Positions 1-12,313 of a stretch of DNA of 64,000 nt are shown here, piece after piece. The translations under genes were made by a program, and so were the position numbers. The notes beneath the pieces were generated by a model. The model was given only the letters and a program-made list of their open reading frames with translations, had not been told where the DNA came from and made no database searches. The stretch is from assembly GCA_038496675.1 (NCBI GenBank), contig CM076671.1, forward strand, positions 4,620,107 to 4,684,106, read 5' to 3'. The stretch's first letter is position 1. The number at the start of each line of letters is the position of its first letter. The DNA is from Rachycentron canadum (lineage: Eukaryota; Chordata; Actinopteri; Carangiformes; Rachycentridae).

Positions 1-155
1 CGGTGTCAGCAGGTGGAGGAGTTTGTTGTAGTGGAACCTCATGAGCCATCACATTGAGAGCCTGGGACATTAGAGTCCCTTCATCAACCAGAGGTGGAAA
101 TTCAATGTTGTCTGTGTCAGCAGGGGGAGGACTTGGTGGCAGTGGAACCTCCTCA
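1..155 (-). repeat. Coding tandem repeat, 111-bp period
   Basis: About 36 bases at 1-36 recur with small changes at about 112-151. The offset is 111 bp, or exactly 37 codons, so the frame of the predicted minus-strand exon is kept. The shared block encodes EVPL, two or three variable residues, then PPPADT. More units may lie beyond the left edge. Confidence 0.6.
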
Positions 156-592
156 GCAAGAAAAAATGTACAATAGTAGTATTCTCTTGGTGGAGGTGTT
201 GTTTTAGCTGCTTTTTCAATGCTGCACACTCTGCAAATTGCGTGTCAGCAATTGATTTTTACATCATACATTGCAAACAGATAACAAAGAATGTATGTTA
301 TAGTACAAGCACAACAGAATTTATATTTTTATTTTTTAACTTATATTTGAGATGAAAACAGTCTCATGCCAGATTTACCTGTAATAGGGTCTTTGTACTT
401 GTACTGGCTCAGGTTGTGGGAACTTTACAAAACCTTTAATGTGATGGCTGTTTAACTAATCAGAGGTTGTTTTTTTTTTGTGCATTAAGAGCATTGTAAT
501 GTGCATAATTTAGAAAAACTGAGACAGAGAAAGTAGTTACTCACCATGATCTGGGCCTTTTTTAGGCCTTTTTGGTCAGACCAAAGCTCCAT
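1..592 (-). CDS. Unrecognised proline-rich repeat protein, partial (three predicted exons, 3' end off window)
   Basis: I do not recognise this gene. Three minus-strand exons join in one frame: 592-545 (16 codons, starts MELWSDQKGLKKAQIM, ATG in a good context, donor GTGAGT), 455-379 (77 nt, donor GTAAAT) and 230-1 (open to the window edge, acceptor ending TTTGCAG). The phases fit: exon 1 ends in phase 0, and exon 2 ends with AG, which the first base of exon 3 completes to Arg. The joined product has at least 118 residues, with no signal peptide or membrane helix. Exon 3 is proline-rich and carries two copies of a unit of the form EVPL..(S/T)PPPADT, 37 residues apart. The exon 2 acceptor (TTAG at 459-456) has a weak pyrimidine tract, which is the main doubt. 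Alternatives are a teleost-specific gene, a decayed gene or a transposon-derived ORF. Confidence 0.4.
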
Positions 593-3500
593 GGTTGAGT
601 TTTTGTAGCTCTGTCTTTGCAACAGGTTGCAATGTCCTTGTTATGAATAAAGTTTACAAGAGTACCAGTGTTGCTGTGTCTGTTTGGGCTGCAATATTAA
701 AATAACCTCTGTGACATAGTTGACTGAAACAATCTAAGAGCTTCCAGAATGGAGTGTCCTCTGCGATGTAGCGCTGTTCTGTTTTCATATGTTTTCATTC
801 AGTTTGCATGTGGAAGTTTTAAAATTACCAAAAACTAAATTTACTTGTGTAAAACTCCCCCTGGTATAAATATAAAACGCCCCTTGTCTATATTACTGTA
901 CATTGCCTCTTTGTTTTGGGCTAACACCACAATCTTTAGATATATCCAACAGGTAATTTTATTTCATGCAGTCTACTGATATTGATCTACAGACCCATGA
1001 TGTCCAGCAGAAGTCATGGTCATGAATAAGGCCAGGTAGTTCACTTTAGGGTGGTGGATTTGGCATAAGTTGCATCAAAGTACATGAAGGTCAAGTGCAT
1101 CAACCCATTGCATTTGCAGCTGGCCAGTGGAGGACCAGGAGCTGATTCACTCATCAAAGACTCCATCACCAGTGATGGAGTCAGCCCCCATATCCACAAA
1201 TCTGTGGGACAGAGAGCACAGCAGTGGACCGAGCGGTGTCTCCATTTAATTTCTCATCTTTCTGCTTATTTATTGTTTCAGTTTTTGTTTAAATGACTTG
1301 AACATTTGTGGTATTCTGTTTTTAGGAGAGTGAATAAATCTCTAAATTAAGACAATTAACGATAGAACAATTTTGTCCATTAGATTTCAAAAAGCTTACA
1401 ACTCATAGGAACATTCAAACAGACCTCTACATTCATCTCCACACCTCCTTTGGTTAACTTTTAATCCTTGTAGTTGGGTGCAGGAGAAAGGTTCTGTTTG
1501 TCAGTCCATAAAGCACAGACTTTGTTCAGTATGGATATTCTAAAGCACCCTAAGGTGCTTCTTTTCAAGTTCATATTTCATTATTCTGTTAATTTTAAAA
1601 TCTTGTGCAGTAGTGCACTGCTGCCCTCATGTCTGAAGAATACACAATAACCCACTTTTATTCATTGATGTGCTTTTATTCTGGATATCACTTGACTCAG
1701 AAAGCCACAGGTCATCGTATGATGTGGGGCTGCCCCTAGTGGTCAAAAGAGTATTGAACGATATTTATGTGTATTGTTCAGCTGTTCGAGGTGTGTGTTT
1801 CCAGGTGTCACGTATAGAAGAAAGATGCTGCTATTTTCCTGTACACAGTGCTGTAAGTGTGTAGGTAGGTTAGTTTGGGGCTCTGCGTTTTCTCAAACAA
1901 TACCTCCCTGCTTCAGCATCTCTGCTTCTGTATCTGTGACAGATTCACCCACACACTGACGGCTATGGGCAGTCAATCTGGTCTCTGTCCTGTGTTATCT
2001 ACCACCTACACACACACTCTCTCTCTCTGCCTCTCTTCTCTGTCTTTCCCCTTCACTCTCACCTCACCTTCTGGCTTCCAAGCCCTGCTTTCTCCTTTGC
2101 CTCTCTATCTTTCTATGTAGAGAACTGCAGTGAGGGTGCAGTTCAGCTGCAGTGGAGGGAACCCCTTTGTGTTTGTCAAGAGCAGTTTTACAGCAGATCT
2201 TATCCCCTGCACTGTTCTCTTCACAGCAGGAAAAAGTGGCTGAACTACTCTCAGTGAGCCGCCAGGGTCAGGCAGTTCAGGCTCAGACTCAAAGATACAA
2301 TGTCAAGCTCAGTAGACCAAGTGGAAAGTCTTTCCAAGTGGAAAGCTCTTTCAAACATCTCTTAAGCTGGAGATCATCGACCCAACATGCTGAGAAGCTA
2401 GTCACCTGTTTAAAGGCCTTGGGTTACACTCATGAAGTATCAAAAAATAAGAGCATCTCATTTTTTATTATCCTTCCACATAAAAAAAATCTGTTAGTTG
2501 AGTGTGCCCAAGCTCAGCACAAAAACTGTAGGTTTCACTCAAGTACATTCACTCAAGTGCCACAATGATGAAACAGGTTGAAAACCACTGCACTAGGTCA
2601 GCAGACCAGATGTCTAAAAACACAAACTTGGAGCACATTTTCTCCAGGAAATTCTGTATGTGTTTTCACCGTGGGTTGGTTCTGGCAGATAAGCTTGTCT
2701 CTTCAAAAACAGACAAACAATAGTGGTGAGAGTGAAGCAGTGGCATGAAAACAGATGTCAAAATCATTCCACATATGCCTGAATGTAATGTCACATCATT
2801 CTTTCATATATCTAAATAACACAAGAGCTACCTTTATTTATCCTCACCAGAAAATATGATTAAATATTGCACCAATGTTGCATCCTGGACTTGATTGTCC
2901 TTCTCAAAATGTGGCTTATTAGTCTATATTTGAATGGAAAATGTTTGCTGTTTGCTCAGCTGCACTGCAGCAAATGTAGACACTATATTCTCTATATGAA
3001 CAGCATGTCTACAGACTTGGTTCCCATCCTACCACACAATAAATCATGGGTGATTTGTGAGTATTAAAGGAAGCAAAGGTCATCTGCCAGTAAGCTTGTG
3101 GTAAGAACTGAATTCACAAAGACCAATCCTTCAGCGAAAGCTACATTCAACTTTATTGATCGCCCTGAGTACTAATGAGATTGGACGTACCATTCCTAAT
3201 ACCACCAATATTCTTTTCACACTAAATCAACGGATTAGATTGGCATACACATCCGTCTTATCCCCGCCTGTTTCCATCCATATGTGTCAGGCAGCTTCAA
3301 CTGAACAAAGACCCATAAAGGAGAACGAGAGAAAAGGTGGTTTGAATACATGAAAAGACACACCTAAAGCACTTAAAGGGCTCAAGCAGAGTCTGTATGC
3401 TGAGGTAGAGACACCCACAAAAGGGGAGAGAGATGAGGGTTGTGATGGACAGGCCATCACATCCACTGTGGGACAAAAGAGCGAGGTGACAAGCAGCCAA

Positions 3501-4800
3501 TGGACAGACGGTCCATTTCCACTCACACAAAAGAACCAGGGAGATGAAGCAGATTAGCAGCTCTTTATGCCCATTGTGAAGGCTCTAAATGATAAGATTT
3601 ACCCCTTTTTCCATCCCAGCCTGTGTCTTGTGTGTGCATGTGTGTGTACCTGTGTGTGGTAAGCTCACACAAGACATCACAGGCTCTTTGGCTCTGTCTT
3701 TTCTATTTCTTTCACACACACTCCATCAGGATGTACTTCCCCTTTTTTTCTCATTTCTCACCCGCAGGTACATATACACATACATACACCTCTTCTTTTC
3801 TCTATCCTCATTGGAAGGACAGATGTGACAGCTTGCTTTTGAGTCACATCCCTTTTTTCTACTAAACCCTGAATTCACAGTTTGATAGGAAAATCTCTAA
3901 ACTTAAATCCCCCCAACACAGAAAGATGATGTTCTTTTTATGTCCCTTTGATTTGAAAATTACTCTTTTCACTGGAAGAGGCACACATGGATTATATTGC
4001 CATAATGGCATTAATCACTCAGTCACTGGCCTTAATATAGCAGTGAAATGATAGTAATAGCATGTCACACATTGTTACCATGTGTCATCACCTGGAGTGT
4101 TTTTTCTCACCACCTGTGTTTATGGTCATTGGAGTTTTATGAACTATTGCTCATTACTGAGCCTATTGCATGGTGGGTTCTCGTGGTCATATCTTTGTAT
4201 TTAGTGCCATCTACTGATCATTTTATGACATTGCATGTTTGTGCGGTTCCCAATTTCAGAGAAAACTGAACTGTCATTCAGATGTAACAGTGCTTGTGTT
4301 TGGTTAATGATGTGTAAGTCATTTAAAGTGAGAATGGGTGACACACTGTTGAAGGGACATGAACTAAATTGAATATTACCATTACATACTGTATATAGTT
4401 TCGTACAACGATGATTATATTTGCAAATAACATGACAACTTTCATTTTATGTTACTTTATACAAATTTCAGATGTAAACACGTTTTCTTTTATCCTCTAT
4501 TTGAAATGCAATTCAGCCAATAAAACCTGATCAGAAAGCAAATTATTGATACATTTTAATGCATTAGTGGGATTTTGCATACTTTGAATCCTTTAAGTAT
4601 ATCTTACTGGTTACTAACTTTAAGTTGTAATGTCATATTGTCATACTAAGTCCCGGTCGGTCTATCTCGAGTAAAAAATAATTGCTTTTAAGCTATTAAT
4701 GCCACGACTGTTGGTTTCCTCTTTATTTTTTAGGTCTATTCGGTTTAAGTCCATGTTGTCCATGTTGCCCCCTCCCGGCCTCCGTAAATCAGTTCCGCTC
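593..4800. other. Intergenic, no convincing gene
   Basis: Several short ATG ORFs occur (for example 1084-1296 and 2152-2568), but none has a recognisable domain or a consistent splice chain. The stretch is AT-rich. It holds a perfect 24-bp inverted repeat at 1159-1182, a near-palindrome at 1607-1624 and TG/CA-rich patches around 3620-3790. Confidence 0.5.
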
Positions 4801-5098
4801 TGATCCTCCAGGGGGCGCTGGCGCTCAGGATGTTCAGTCGAACACCGTTGTGTAAATCGTCGATTGCCGAGTCACGGATTAGCTGTTGTTTAACATACGC
4901 GCCACAAGGACACTCACTTCAGCAGCACGAAGACAGGCTCCTGACTGTGTGTGACTTTTACTCTAAGCAGCCAGTCGCGACACAAACCGGCGTTTGTCTT
5001 GAAGGTGTTTACAGCGGGCTAAGCTGTCTAACGGCTAATAGTGTAGCGGACTTGTTAGCTTCTCTGGAGGAAGCTCTGTTACTGACAAGTGTGTTCAG
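4780..5098 (+). promoter_or_regulatory. Probable abcb6 promoter and noncoding first exon
   Basis: This is a CpG-richer block than its surroundings. It ends in a strong splice donor, CAG followed by GTACGTAAG, at 5099. The next good plus-strand acceptor is CCCCAG at 5601, eight bases before the abcb6 start codon. I infer a 5' UTR exon ending at 5098 joined to 5602. The transcription start cannot be placed. Confidence 0.5.
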
Positions 5099-5671
5099 GT
5101 ACGTAAGGAGTTGACAGCAACAGCCCGGCAAACACGCTAATGTTGCAACCAATAATAGTTTATCTCTTTGTGTCTACAGCCTCTTAAATGTAGATTTATT
5201 TTCTTTTGCTTGTTGTCTCTTCGGCTTGTCCATGTGCATGATGTTGGATCGGGTTTACACCTCAGCTGTTATGCGTATGCAGTGTTTTTGACCATATCTA
5301 CCACAGCCCTGTTGATAAGGACTGGTAGAGGTGGCCTGGCTGTAATTTATAACCAGCAGCTAAAGTAGGTGCATCAGTGAACTCATAATGACTCAGCTAC
5401 TAAATGTCAGTGGAGTTCACAGCCTAATATAACAGAACCAAGTAGACTGCCAAGTGTGTGTAGGGTGTAAGGGGGGGGCTCTTGCTTTGTTTTGAAGACA
5501 TTTTCAGTTATAAGCCTCTATTTCATGTCTTCTTGGCCAAGCTGTCAAGTCTTGCAATTTATGTGGTTGTTTTGCATCTCAAATTATTTGTCTCTCCCCA
5601 GCTGCAGCCATGATGTTTATTCAAAGCTACTGCGATGCCAATTCCTCCATCTCCCACACTTGGGTGGATGA
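4830..5671 (+). other. Possible upstream ORF overlapping the abcb6 start
   Basis: An ATG at 4830 with A at -3 opens a frame that runs to the donor at 5098. If 5098 is joined to 5602, the frame continues past the abcb6 ATG (5610) in a different register and stops at TGA 5669-5671, about 112 codons in all. It matters only if transcription starts upstream of 4830. Overlapping upstream ORFs usually reduce initiation at the main start. Confidence 0.3.
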
Positions 5672-8600
5672 AGGTATCTCCCCCTGCTTCTACTTCACAC
5701 TGGTCCCCACCATCCTGCTCACCATCGCCTTCTTCCTTGGCACCATCTACAGCATATGCTACCAGAAATACGGCACGGCAATGGAACCCAAGTTCATCCC
5801 GCGCTCCCGCCTCTACAGTTTTCAGCAGGCCCTCTCCGTCCTTCTCTTGTTGCAGTTTCTGAGTGGGATAGTGTGGCGGGCTGCCAGCGGAGGAGAGCTC
5901 CCTGGCTATGTGGTGCTGTATGGCTGCTTCTCTGCGATGGCCTGGGTCTGGGCCATAGTTCTGCTCAGGGTGGAGAGACGGAGGGTCCTGGTTATGGACC
6001 GGACAAGGGGGCACAGCACAGCCCTCCTGCTATTCTGGGCTGTGGCTTTCTCAGCTGAGAACTTGGCCTTCATCTCCTGGTACAGTCCTCATTGGTGGTG
6101 GGGGCTGGAAGAGAATCAACAGCAGGTGAGCTTTTTTAAGCTGCCATTATGAACACAAACTAACACACAAAAACAAACTAGCAATCAGTCTAGTGTCCCT
6201 GGAATGTTGCTGCACAATTTTTCGTTTTTAGGCTGTGTTTTGTTGAAGATCATATACTATGATTGCTTCACTGTTGTTGTTAGTACCGGTATGCAATTTC
6301 TATCAATTTAGGGTTGAGTACAGTTAACTGAGTTTATCTATTCACTATTATATCTGTTAGTATGTTGTAATTTCAATTTGTGTTTCTGTAGTTCAGGCCA
6401 AAGGGTAGTCAGTTGTTAAAGACAGGCTTATCTGATGAGTCATTCTTCTTTAAGCTATGCAGGTATAACACAGTACCCACCCTGTTAAACAAGCATGCAT
6501 GCTAAAAATACAATACACCAGCAGAAATGAGCACTGTACTAGAGCCTTTTTTTTTTTTTTTTCGCTGAGTCATTGCCAGGTCTAACCTTCAGGTCCCTAT
6601 TGCGGCACTGTTAACCAATCAAATCATAAGCCCCTCCCACACTGAGTGAGTTGCAGATGGTTCATGATCATGTGTATGTAACTAAGCATGACTTGACATT
6701 TGTTCACTCGCTTTTAAAGATTTTCTTTGTATCTGTCCTTCACCTTAAATGTTGTTGCAGTAATATGCAGTAGTAATCTTTACTGTTTATCCTGTTTTCA
6801 CCCCCTTTTTTTTCTGAGTAACCTAAAATAAATATTAGTATAATTGATAACAGTAACTCAAATCATAGTACAGCAATGTAAGTTACTCAGAGGCTTAGTA
6901 ATTTTAAACAAACAAACAAAGGACACATCTAACATATTTATGACCATTAAATTGTGTGATGTGGAATCCGTATCAATCTGTTATAAGTTGTCTATGAACC
7001 CCTCAGGTGCAGTTTGCTCTGTGGCTGATACGCTACATTGGCACTGGGCTGCTCTTCTTCATTGGTCTCAAAGCTCCAGGGTTACCACGAAGACCATACA
7101 TGCTACTGATAAACGAAGATGAGCGGGATGTAGAGAACAGTGGACAGGTACTGACGCACAAATAGAACTTGCAAGTTCCCCACCTCCATCTGTTTTGAAG
7201 CAACATTAGGCTATACTGTATTTTCAGCTGTTATAGGTTTACCTCAACACATTGAAACCTGTGACAGCTGGGTTTGGTTCTTCATGTATTTCTCCATCTC
7301 AGAGTCTGCTGGACAGAACAGAAGAGAACCAGTCTACATGGCAGGGTTTTACGAAGAAGGTCCGCCTGCTTCTTCCCTACATGTGGCCCAGAGGCAACAT
7401 CTTCCTCCAGCTGCTGGTCCTCTTCTGTTTAGGGCTGCTGGGAGTTGAGAGGGCTATTAATGTCTTTGTACCCATTTACTACAAGAATATTGGTGAGTTA
7501 CATCTTTTACCTTGGCCCGTAGAGTTGAATGTTCATTTATTTTAGAGCTTCTTCTCAAATTAAATAGCCTGTTTCTGCCTGAGCCAAGCTAATCGTGGTT
7601 GTTATTTATTCAGTTTCAACCACTGGTCTGAAAAGCCTCAAGAGCCATGTAAAAACACGCCAAAATGATAATGTTGAATATACATCTAGTGGCCTGTTGA
7701 CAGAGTCATCAATATCACTGTACCCCAGGATGTGTGATGCAATTAAATTGAGACAACCTTCAGTGTCCAGGGGGCCAGAGAGAGGGAGATAAAAATGTAT
7801 AATACAAAATACCCTGGTGTCAAAGAACGTCTTCAAAGTTTTATGTGCAATGTTTATTGTCTTGTTTTTCTCCATATCTCCAAGCCAAGTATCCGACCTT
7901 GTGGCCTTTTTTTTCTCATTTACCTTTATGTTTTTCTCCCTCTTTCAGTGAATTCACTGACTGATGGCAGCAGCTGGCACACTGTGGCCACAACAGTGTG
8001 TGTTTATGTCTTGCTCAAGTTCCTGCAGGGCGGAGGGGCAGGTAAGACGGGATGGATAATACAGTGTGTCTGCTCTGTAGTCACATGACCATAGTAGCGT
8101 GGTTTGTCACTTTCACCCATATCTCTGCCTCCTCTCAGGTGCCTCAGGGTTTGTCAGCAACATGCGCTCTTTCCTGTGGATCCGGGTGCAGCAGTTCACC
8201 AACCGTGTGGTGCAGGTGCGTCTTTTTGCCCACTTGCACTCCCTCTCCCTTCGCTGGCACCTGGGCCGCAAAACCGGTGATGTGCTGAGAAGCATCGACC
8301 GTGGCACCTCCTCCATTAACAGCCTGCTCAGGTAAGATGGTACAGGATGTGATGCAGGATTTCAAATATTGAAAAAACTGTTTGACTTGTTAGATAATGT
8401 GCTAACTAAAATAGCCCCCAGCAAGTTTTAGATATATGGAGAAAGACCACAGTTTTTCCTGGACACATGCTGTCCTGAAATTTTATTCTCCTGTTTAAAG
8501 AGAAGTTATAGAAAAAAATTAACACAAATACCCTTTTTTTTCCACAGCTACATAGTCTTCAGCATCTTCCCAACTATCGCTGATATTGTCATATCTATCA

Positions 8601-9144
8601 TCTACTTCATCACATATTTCAATGCCTGGTTTGGCCTCATCATCTTCATCTGCATGGCCCTGTACCTCAGTAAGTTGCACATGTCGAACCATAGATATCC
8701 AAAGTTCCACTGAATGTGATGAATGATTAAAAAAAAAAAAAATCTGTCAAGTCGAACATAGTCAACATTATTCCTGTGTATCCACCAGCTTTGACCATCA
8801 TCATCACCGAATGGAGGACCAAGTTCAGACGAGACATGAATCAGCAGGACAACAACGCCAAGTCCAAGGCTGTGGACTCCTTGTTAAACTTTGAGACGGT
8901 ATGTCAAACCTTTTGTTGTCCAGCTGTCCTTTTTGTTCCTTGAGAAGTTTCAAAATAATTCCAAGACGTACATTTTGTCTGCTTTTATAGGTGAAATACT
9001 ACAATGCAGAGAACTATGAAGTCGGTCGTTTTGAAGACACCATCTTAAAATATCAGGTATTTATTTTCACAGACAATTAATTACAAGAAATTAACCTAAA
9101 AGTATCCTCAACTTCCTCTCCTGATTTAGTTTAGCAGATATTTG

Positions 9145-9207
<63 letters not shown>

Positions 9208-12200
9208 NNNNNNNNNNNNNNNNNNNNNNNNNNNNNNNNNNNNNNNNNNNNNNNNNNNNNNNNNNNNNNNNNNNNNNNNNNNNNNNNNNNNNNNNNNNNN
9301 NNNNNNNNNNNNNNNNNNNNNNNNNNNNNNNNNNNNNNNNNNNNNNNNNNNNNNNNNNNNNNNNNNNNNNNNNNNNNNNNNNNNNNNNNNNNNNNNNNNN
9401 NNNNNNNNNNNNNNNNNNNNNNNNNNNNNNNNNNNNNNNNNNNNNNNNNNNNNNNNNNNNNNNNNNNNNNNNNNNNNNNNNNNNNNNNNNNNNNNNNNNN
9501 NNNNNNNNNNNNNNNNNNNNNNNNNNNNNNNNNNNNNNNNNNNNNNNNNNNNNNNNNNNNNNNNNNNNNNNNNNNNNNNNNNNNNNNNNNNNNNNNNNNN
9601 NNNNNNNACACACACACACACACACACACAACCCAGCCTGCATCTGATGGTTCTTTTATCTTCCTGTTGTAGGTGTCAGAGTGGAAGACCCAGGCATCCT
9701 TGGCTTTCCTCAACCAAACACAGAACCTCATCATCGGAGCAGGCCTGCTGGCTGGATCCCTGCTCTGTGCCTACTTTGTGACTGAAGGAAAGTTTCAGGT
9801 GCTGATCACACTGATGTGTCTTTTATGATGCTAAAAGTGATGTTTCATGGCATCATTGTTTAAAAATTCTCTTATCTTGCAAGGTCGGAGACTTTGTTCT
9901 CTTTGGTACCTACATCATCCAGCTCTACACCCCCCTCAACTGGTTTGGAACCTACTACAGGTAAGAAGAGGCATAGTAAGAGCCATTTGTATTAAAGGCT
10001 CCTAATTGTCATCCAGTAACACATTGAGAATGAATGGAAATTCAACAAGCTTCGCTTCTGTTCCACTCCATTGTTCTACTGCTCTTAATCTGTTGATCTT
10101 TTTTTTTTTTTTTTTTTTTTTTTGCTGCAGAATGATCCAGAATTCCTTCATTGACATGGAGAACATGTTTAAACTCTTTGAAGAAGAGGAAGAGGTACAT
10201 GTGAAATTGACAGATGTGTCACTTTCAGTCCTGTAACATGATCAGCGTTTTAAATTTCTTTGTATTTTTTCTCCTGTGCAGGTGAAAGATGAAGTAAATG
10301 CAGGCAACCTTCTCTACAAACTGGGAAAAGTGGAGTTTGAGAACGTTTACTTCAGCTACACAAATGGGTTGGTACATAGTTGTTTCGTAAAACTTGTGTC
10401 AAGTTGTTAGATAAGCTATGGATACGAATTAAAGTTTTACAAGACCAAGCACTGACATTTTAACATTTCAGCAAGGAGATTCTTAAGGACGTTTCCTTCA
10501 CTGTACTGCCAGGACAAACAGTTGCGCTCGTAAGTCTGAAACAGAAATTTCAGTCTTCTGTTTATGCTGTTTTTAGGTTGTGTCATCATATTTTCTATTA
10601 ATCTCCCCAGGTTGGACCCTCAGGGTCTGGGAAGAGCACCATCATTCGACTGCTCTTCCGTTTCTATAACATTCAAGGAGGCTGCATTCGCATCGATGGC
10701 CAGGATATATCAAAAGTGAGTGTTTGACAAAAGTGAGTGCAGTTGAAACAACAGTACACTTGAGTCTACAGTAAAGAAACACAGCAAAATATTTATTAGG
10801 GCAGTGTGTCTGTACCTGGGGTGAACAGAATAACGTGAGCATGAAAAACAGCACAATCAAATACATTATCTGTGGAATAAATACCACCTTGTTGAAGCTT
10901 ATGTTGTTTGCAGCTGAACTCTTTGGTAAGTTCAATAACATTATGAACTATGGCCACAAAAATTACAATAAAGTTCAAAATGCCTTTGTGATACATTTTT
11001 TAAGCTGAGCAAACGTGCATGTGCATTTGATGGCCCTATACATCACTTCATGTGCAAATGAAGTCATGAAACTGCTATAAGCATAAATTAGCCCCCAGTT
11101 ATTTTGCTCTTGATATTACCAAGCAATGAAAGTTACAGTGGCTTTAATATAGCTGTAAGCGACCGTGTGTGTTTACACAGGCACACTGTTGAAAAGTAAT
11201 TACTTTGTCTTATCTCAGGTGAAGCAAACATCTCTGCGAGCTCATATCGGCGTGGTTCCCCAGGATACTGTGCTTTTCAACGACAACATCCGAGATAATA
11301 TTCGCTATGGTCGCATCTCAGCGAGTGACCAGGAGGTGGAGGAGGCTGCTATAGCTGCTGATATCCATGATAAAATCATGACCTTCCCTGAAGGTAACTT
11401 ATGAATTAACCCTCCTGTCTTTTTGTCACTGACGCATCATTTATATTTTGGTTTATCTGAATACTGTTAGATTTCATCCTGTGCACTAACTGTTTCTTTC
11501 TCTGACAGATTATGATACGCAGGTGGGTGAAAGAGGTCTGAAGCTGAGTGGAGGAGAGAAGCAGAGAGTGGCCATTGCCAGAACTATCCTCAAAGCACCA
11601 CAGATCATCCTGCTGGATGAGGTGAGAGCACAAAAAGGAGCTAGACAGAAGCTGAAGCAGTTGCAGTTCAGCTTTTATTTAAATGAAGCAGCTTCCAGAA
11701 ACATTTTAAAACTTGAATACTGTTATTCAACACGAATGGTTAAAGTCAGCCAAACTTTAACAATTAATGTCTTTCTGCAGGCCACATCTGCGCTAGACAC
11801 ACAAACAGAACGCAACATCCAGGCCTCACTGGCCAAAGTCTGTGCCAATCGTACAACAGTCGTTGTAGCTCACAGGTAACAGATTCATGTTGTCTTGGAC
11901 TTTTTCTCCTGTGTGTTTGTTCCTGCCTGTAAAGAATTTATCTGATGAGTTGTTTGGATTCCTTTTTTTTTTTTTTTTTTTTTGTATATAAAAGGTTGTC
12001 CACCATCATTGGAGCAGACCAGATTCTTGTTATAAGCGAGGGCCGGATAGCTGAGCGGGGACGGTAAGTGTGCCTCACTGATCCATCATTCTAACACAAC
12101 CATACAGTACATCCTCCTGCTCACTGAACTGTAAGTGACTCACCCTCTCTCCATCCAAGACATGAGGAATTGCTACTCAAGGGAGGCATGTATGCAGACA

Positions 12201-12313
12201 TGTGGATGAAGCAACAGCAGGCCCATGACTCTGATTCAGACACAGAGACCAAAGATCGCAAGTCTGAGAAACTTCAGCCACCGTCAACGTCTTCAGGCCA
12301 CCACAGCCACTGA
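5610..12313 (+). CDS. abcb6: ABC transporter subfamily B member 6 (half-transporter)
   Basis: ABCB6 is a homodimerising ABC half-transporter of porphyrins and other substrates, found in the outer mitochondrial membrane, endolysosomal membranes and plasma membrane. Nineteen coding exons join in phase to 850 residues (human about 842): 5610-6125, 7007-7147, 7303-7492, 7949-8041, 8139-8331, 8548-8669, 8789-8898, 8991-9056, 9673-9798, 9884-9960, 10131-10194, 10282-10367, 10472-10529, 10611-10715, 11219-11393, 11509-11621, 11781-11875, 11995-12063, 12160-12313. The N-terminus has the family's extra multi-helix TMD0 and the SPCF.FTLVP motif, followed by the six-helix core. ATPase motifs are intact: Walker A GPSGSGKST at 616-624, Q-loop Q664, signature LSGGE 720-724, Walker B ILLDE with Glu745, D-loop SALD, and H-loop His776. 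The start MMFIQSYCDA aligns with the mammalian start. A 400-base N gap lies inside intron 8, not in coding sequence. The donor after exon 12 is weak (GTTGGT). Confidence 0.96.
9147..9631. repeat. (GT)n(AT)n ... (AC)n microsatellite interrupted by assembly gap
   Basis: GT repeats from 9147 turn into AT repeats. A run of N at 9208-9607 follows, then AC repeats to 9631. All of it is in abcb6 intron 8. The flanks suggest a GT/AT/AC compound repeat that the assembler could not cross. Confidence 0.9.
9208..9607. other. Assembly gap (400 N)
   Basis: The run is exactly 400 unknown bases. Flanking abcb6 exons 8 and 9 are in phase with each other, so no coding sequence need be missing. Confidence 0.98.

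Noticed and set aside
1084..1296. 70-codon ORF around the 24-bp palindrome
   Set aside because: Both strands are open because of the inverted repeat, and I could not link it to other exons.
2152..2568. 138-codon plus-strand ORF
   Set aside because: No recognisable domain, no splice partner and repeat-like sequence at its end; length alone is not enough.
5559..6014. 151-codon minus-strand ORF
   Set aside because: It is the antisense of abcb6 exon 1, which has clear protein similarity on the plus strand.
9091..9781. Long ORFs on both strands across the N run
   Set aside because: They exist only because N codons are read as X; the flanks are dinucleotide repeats.
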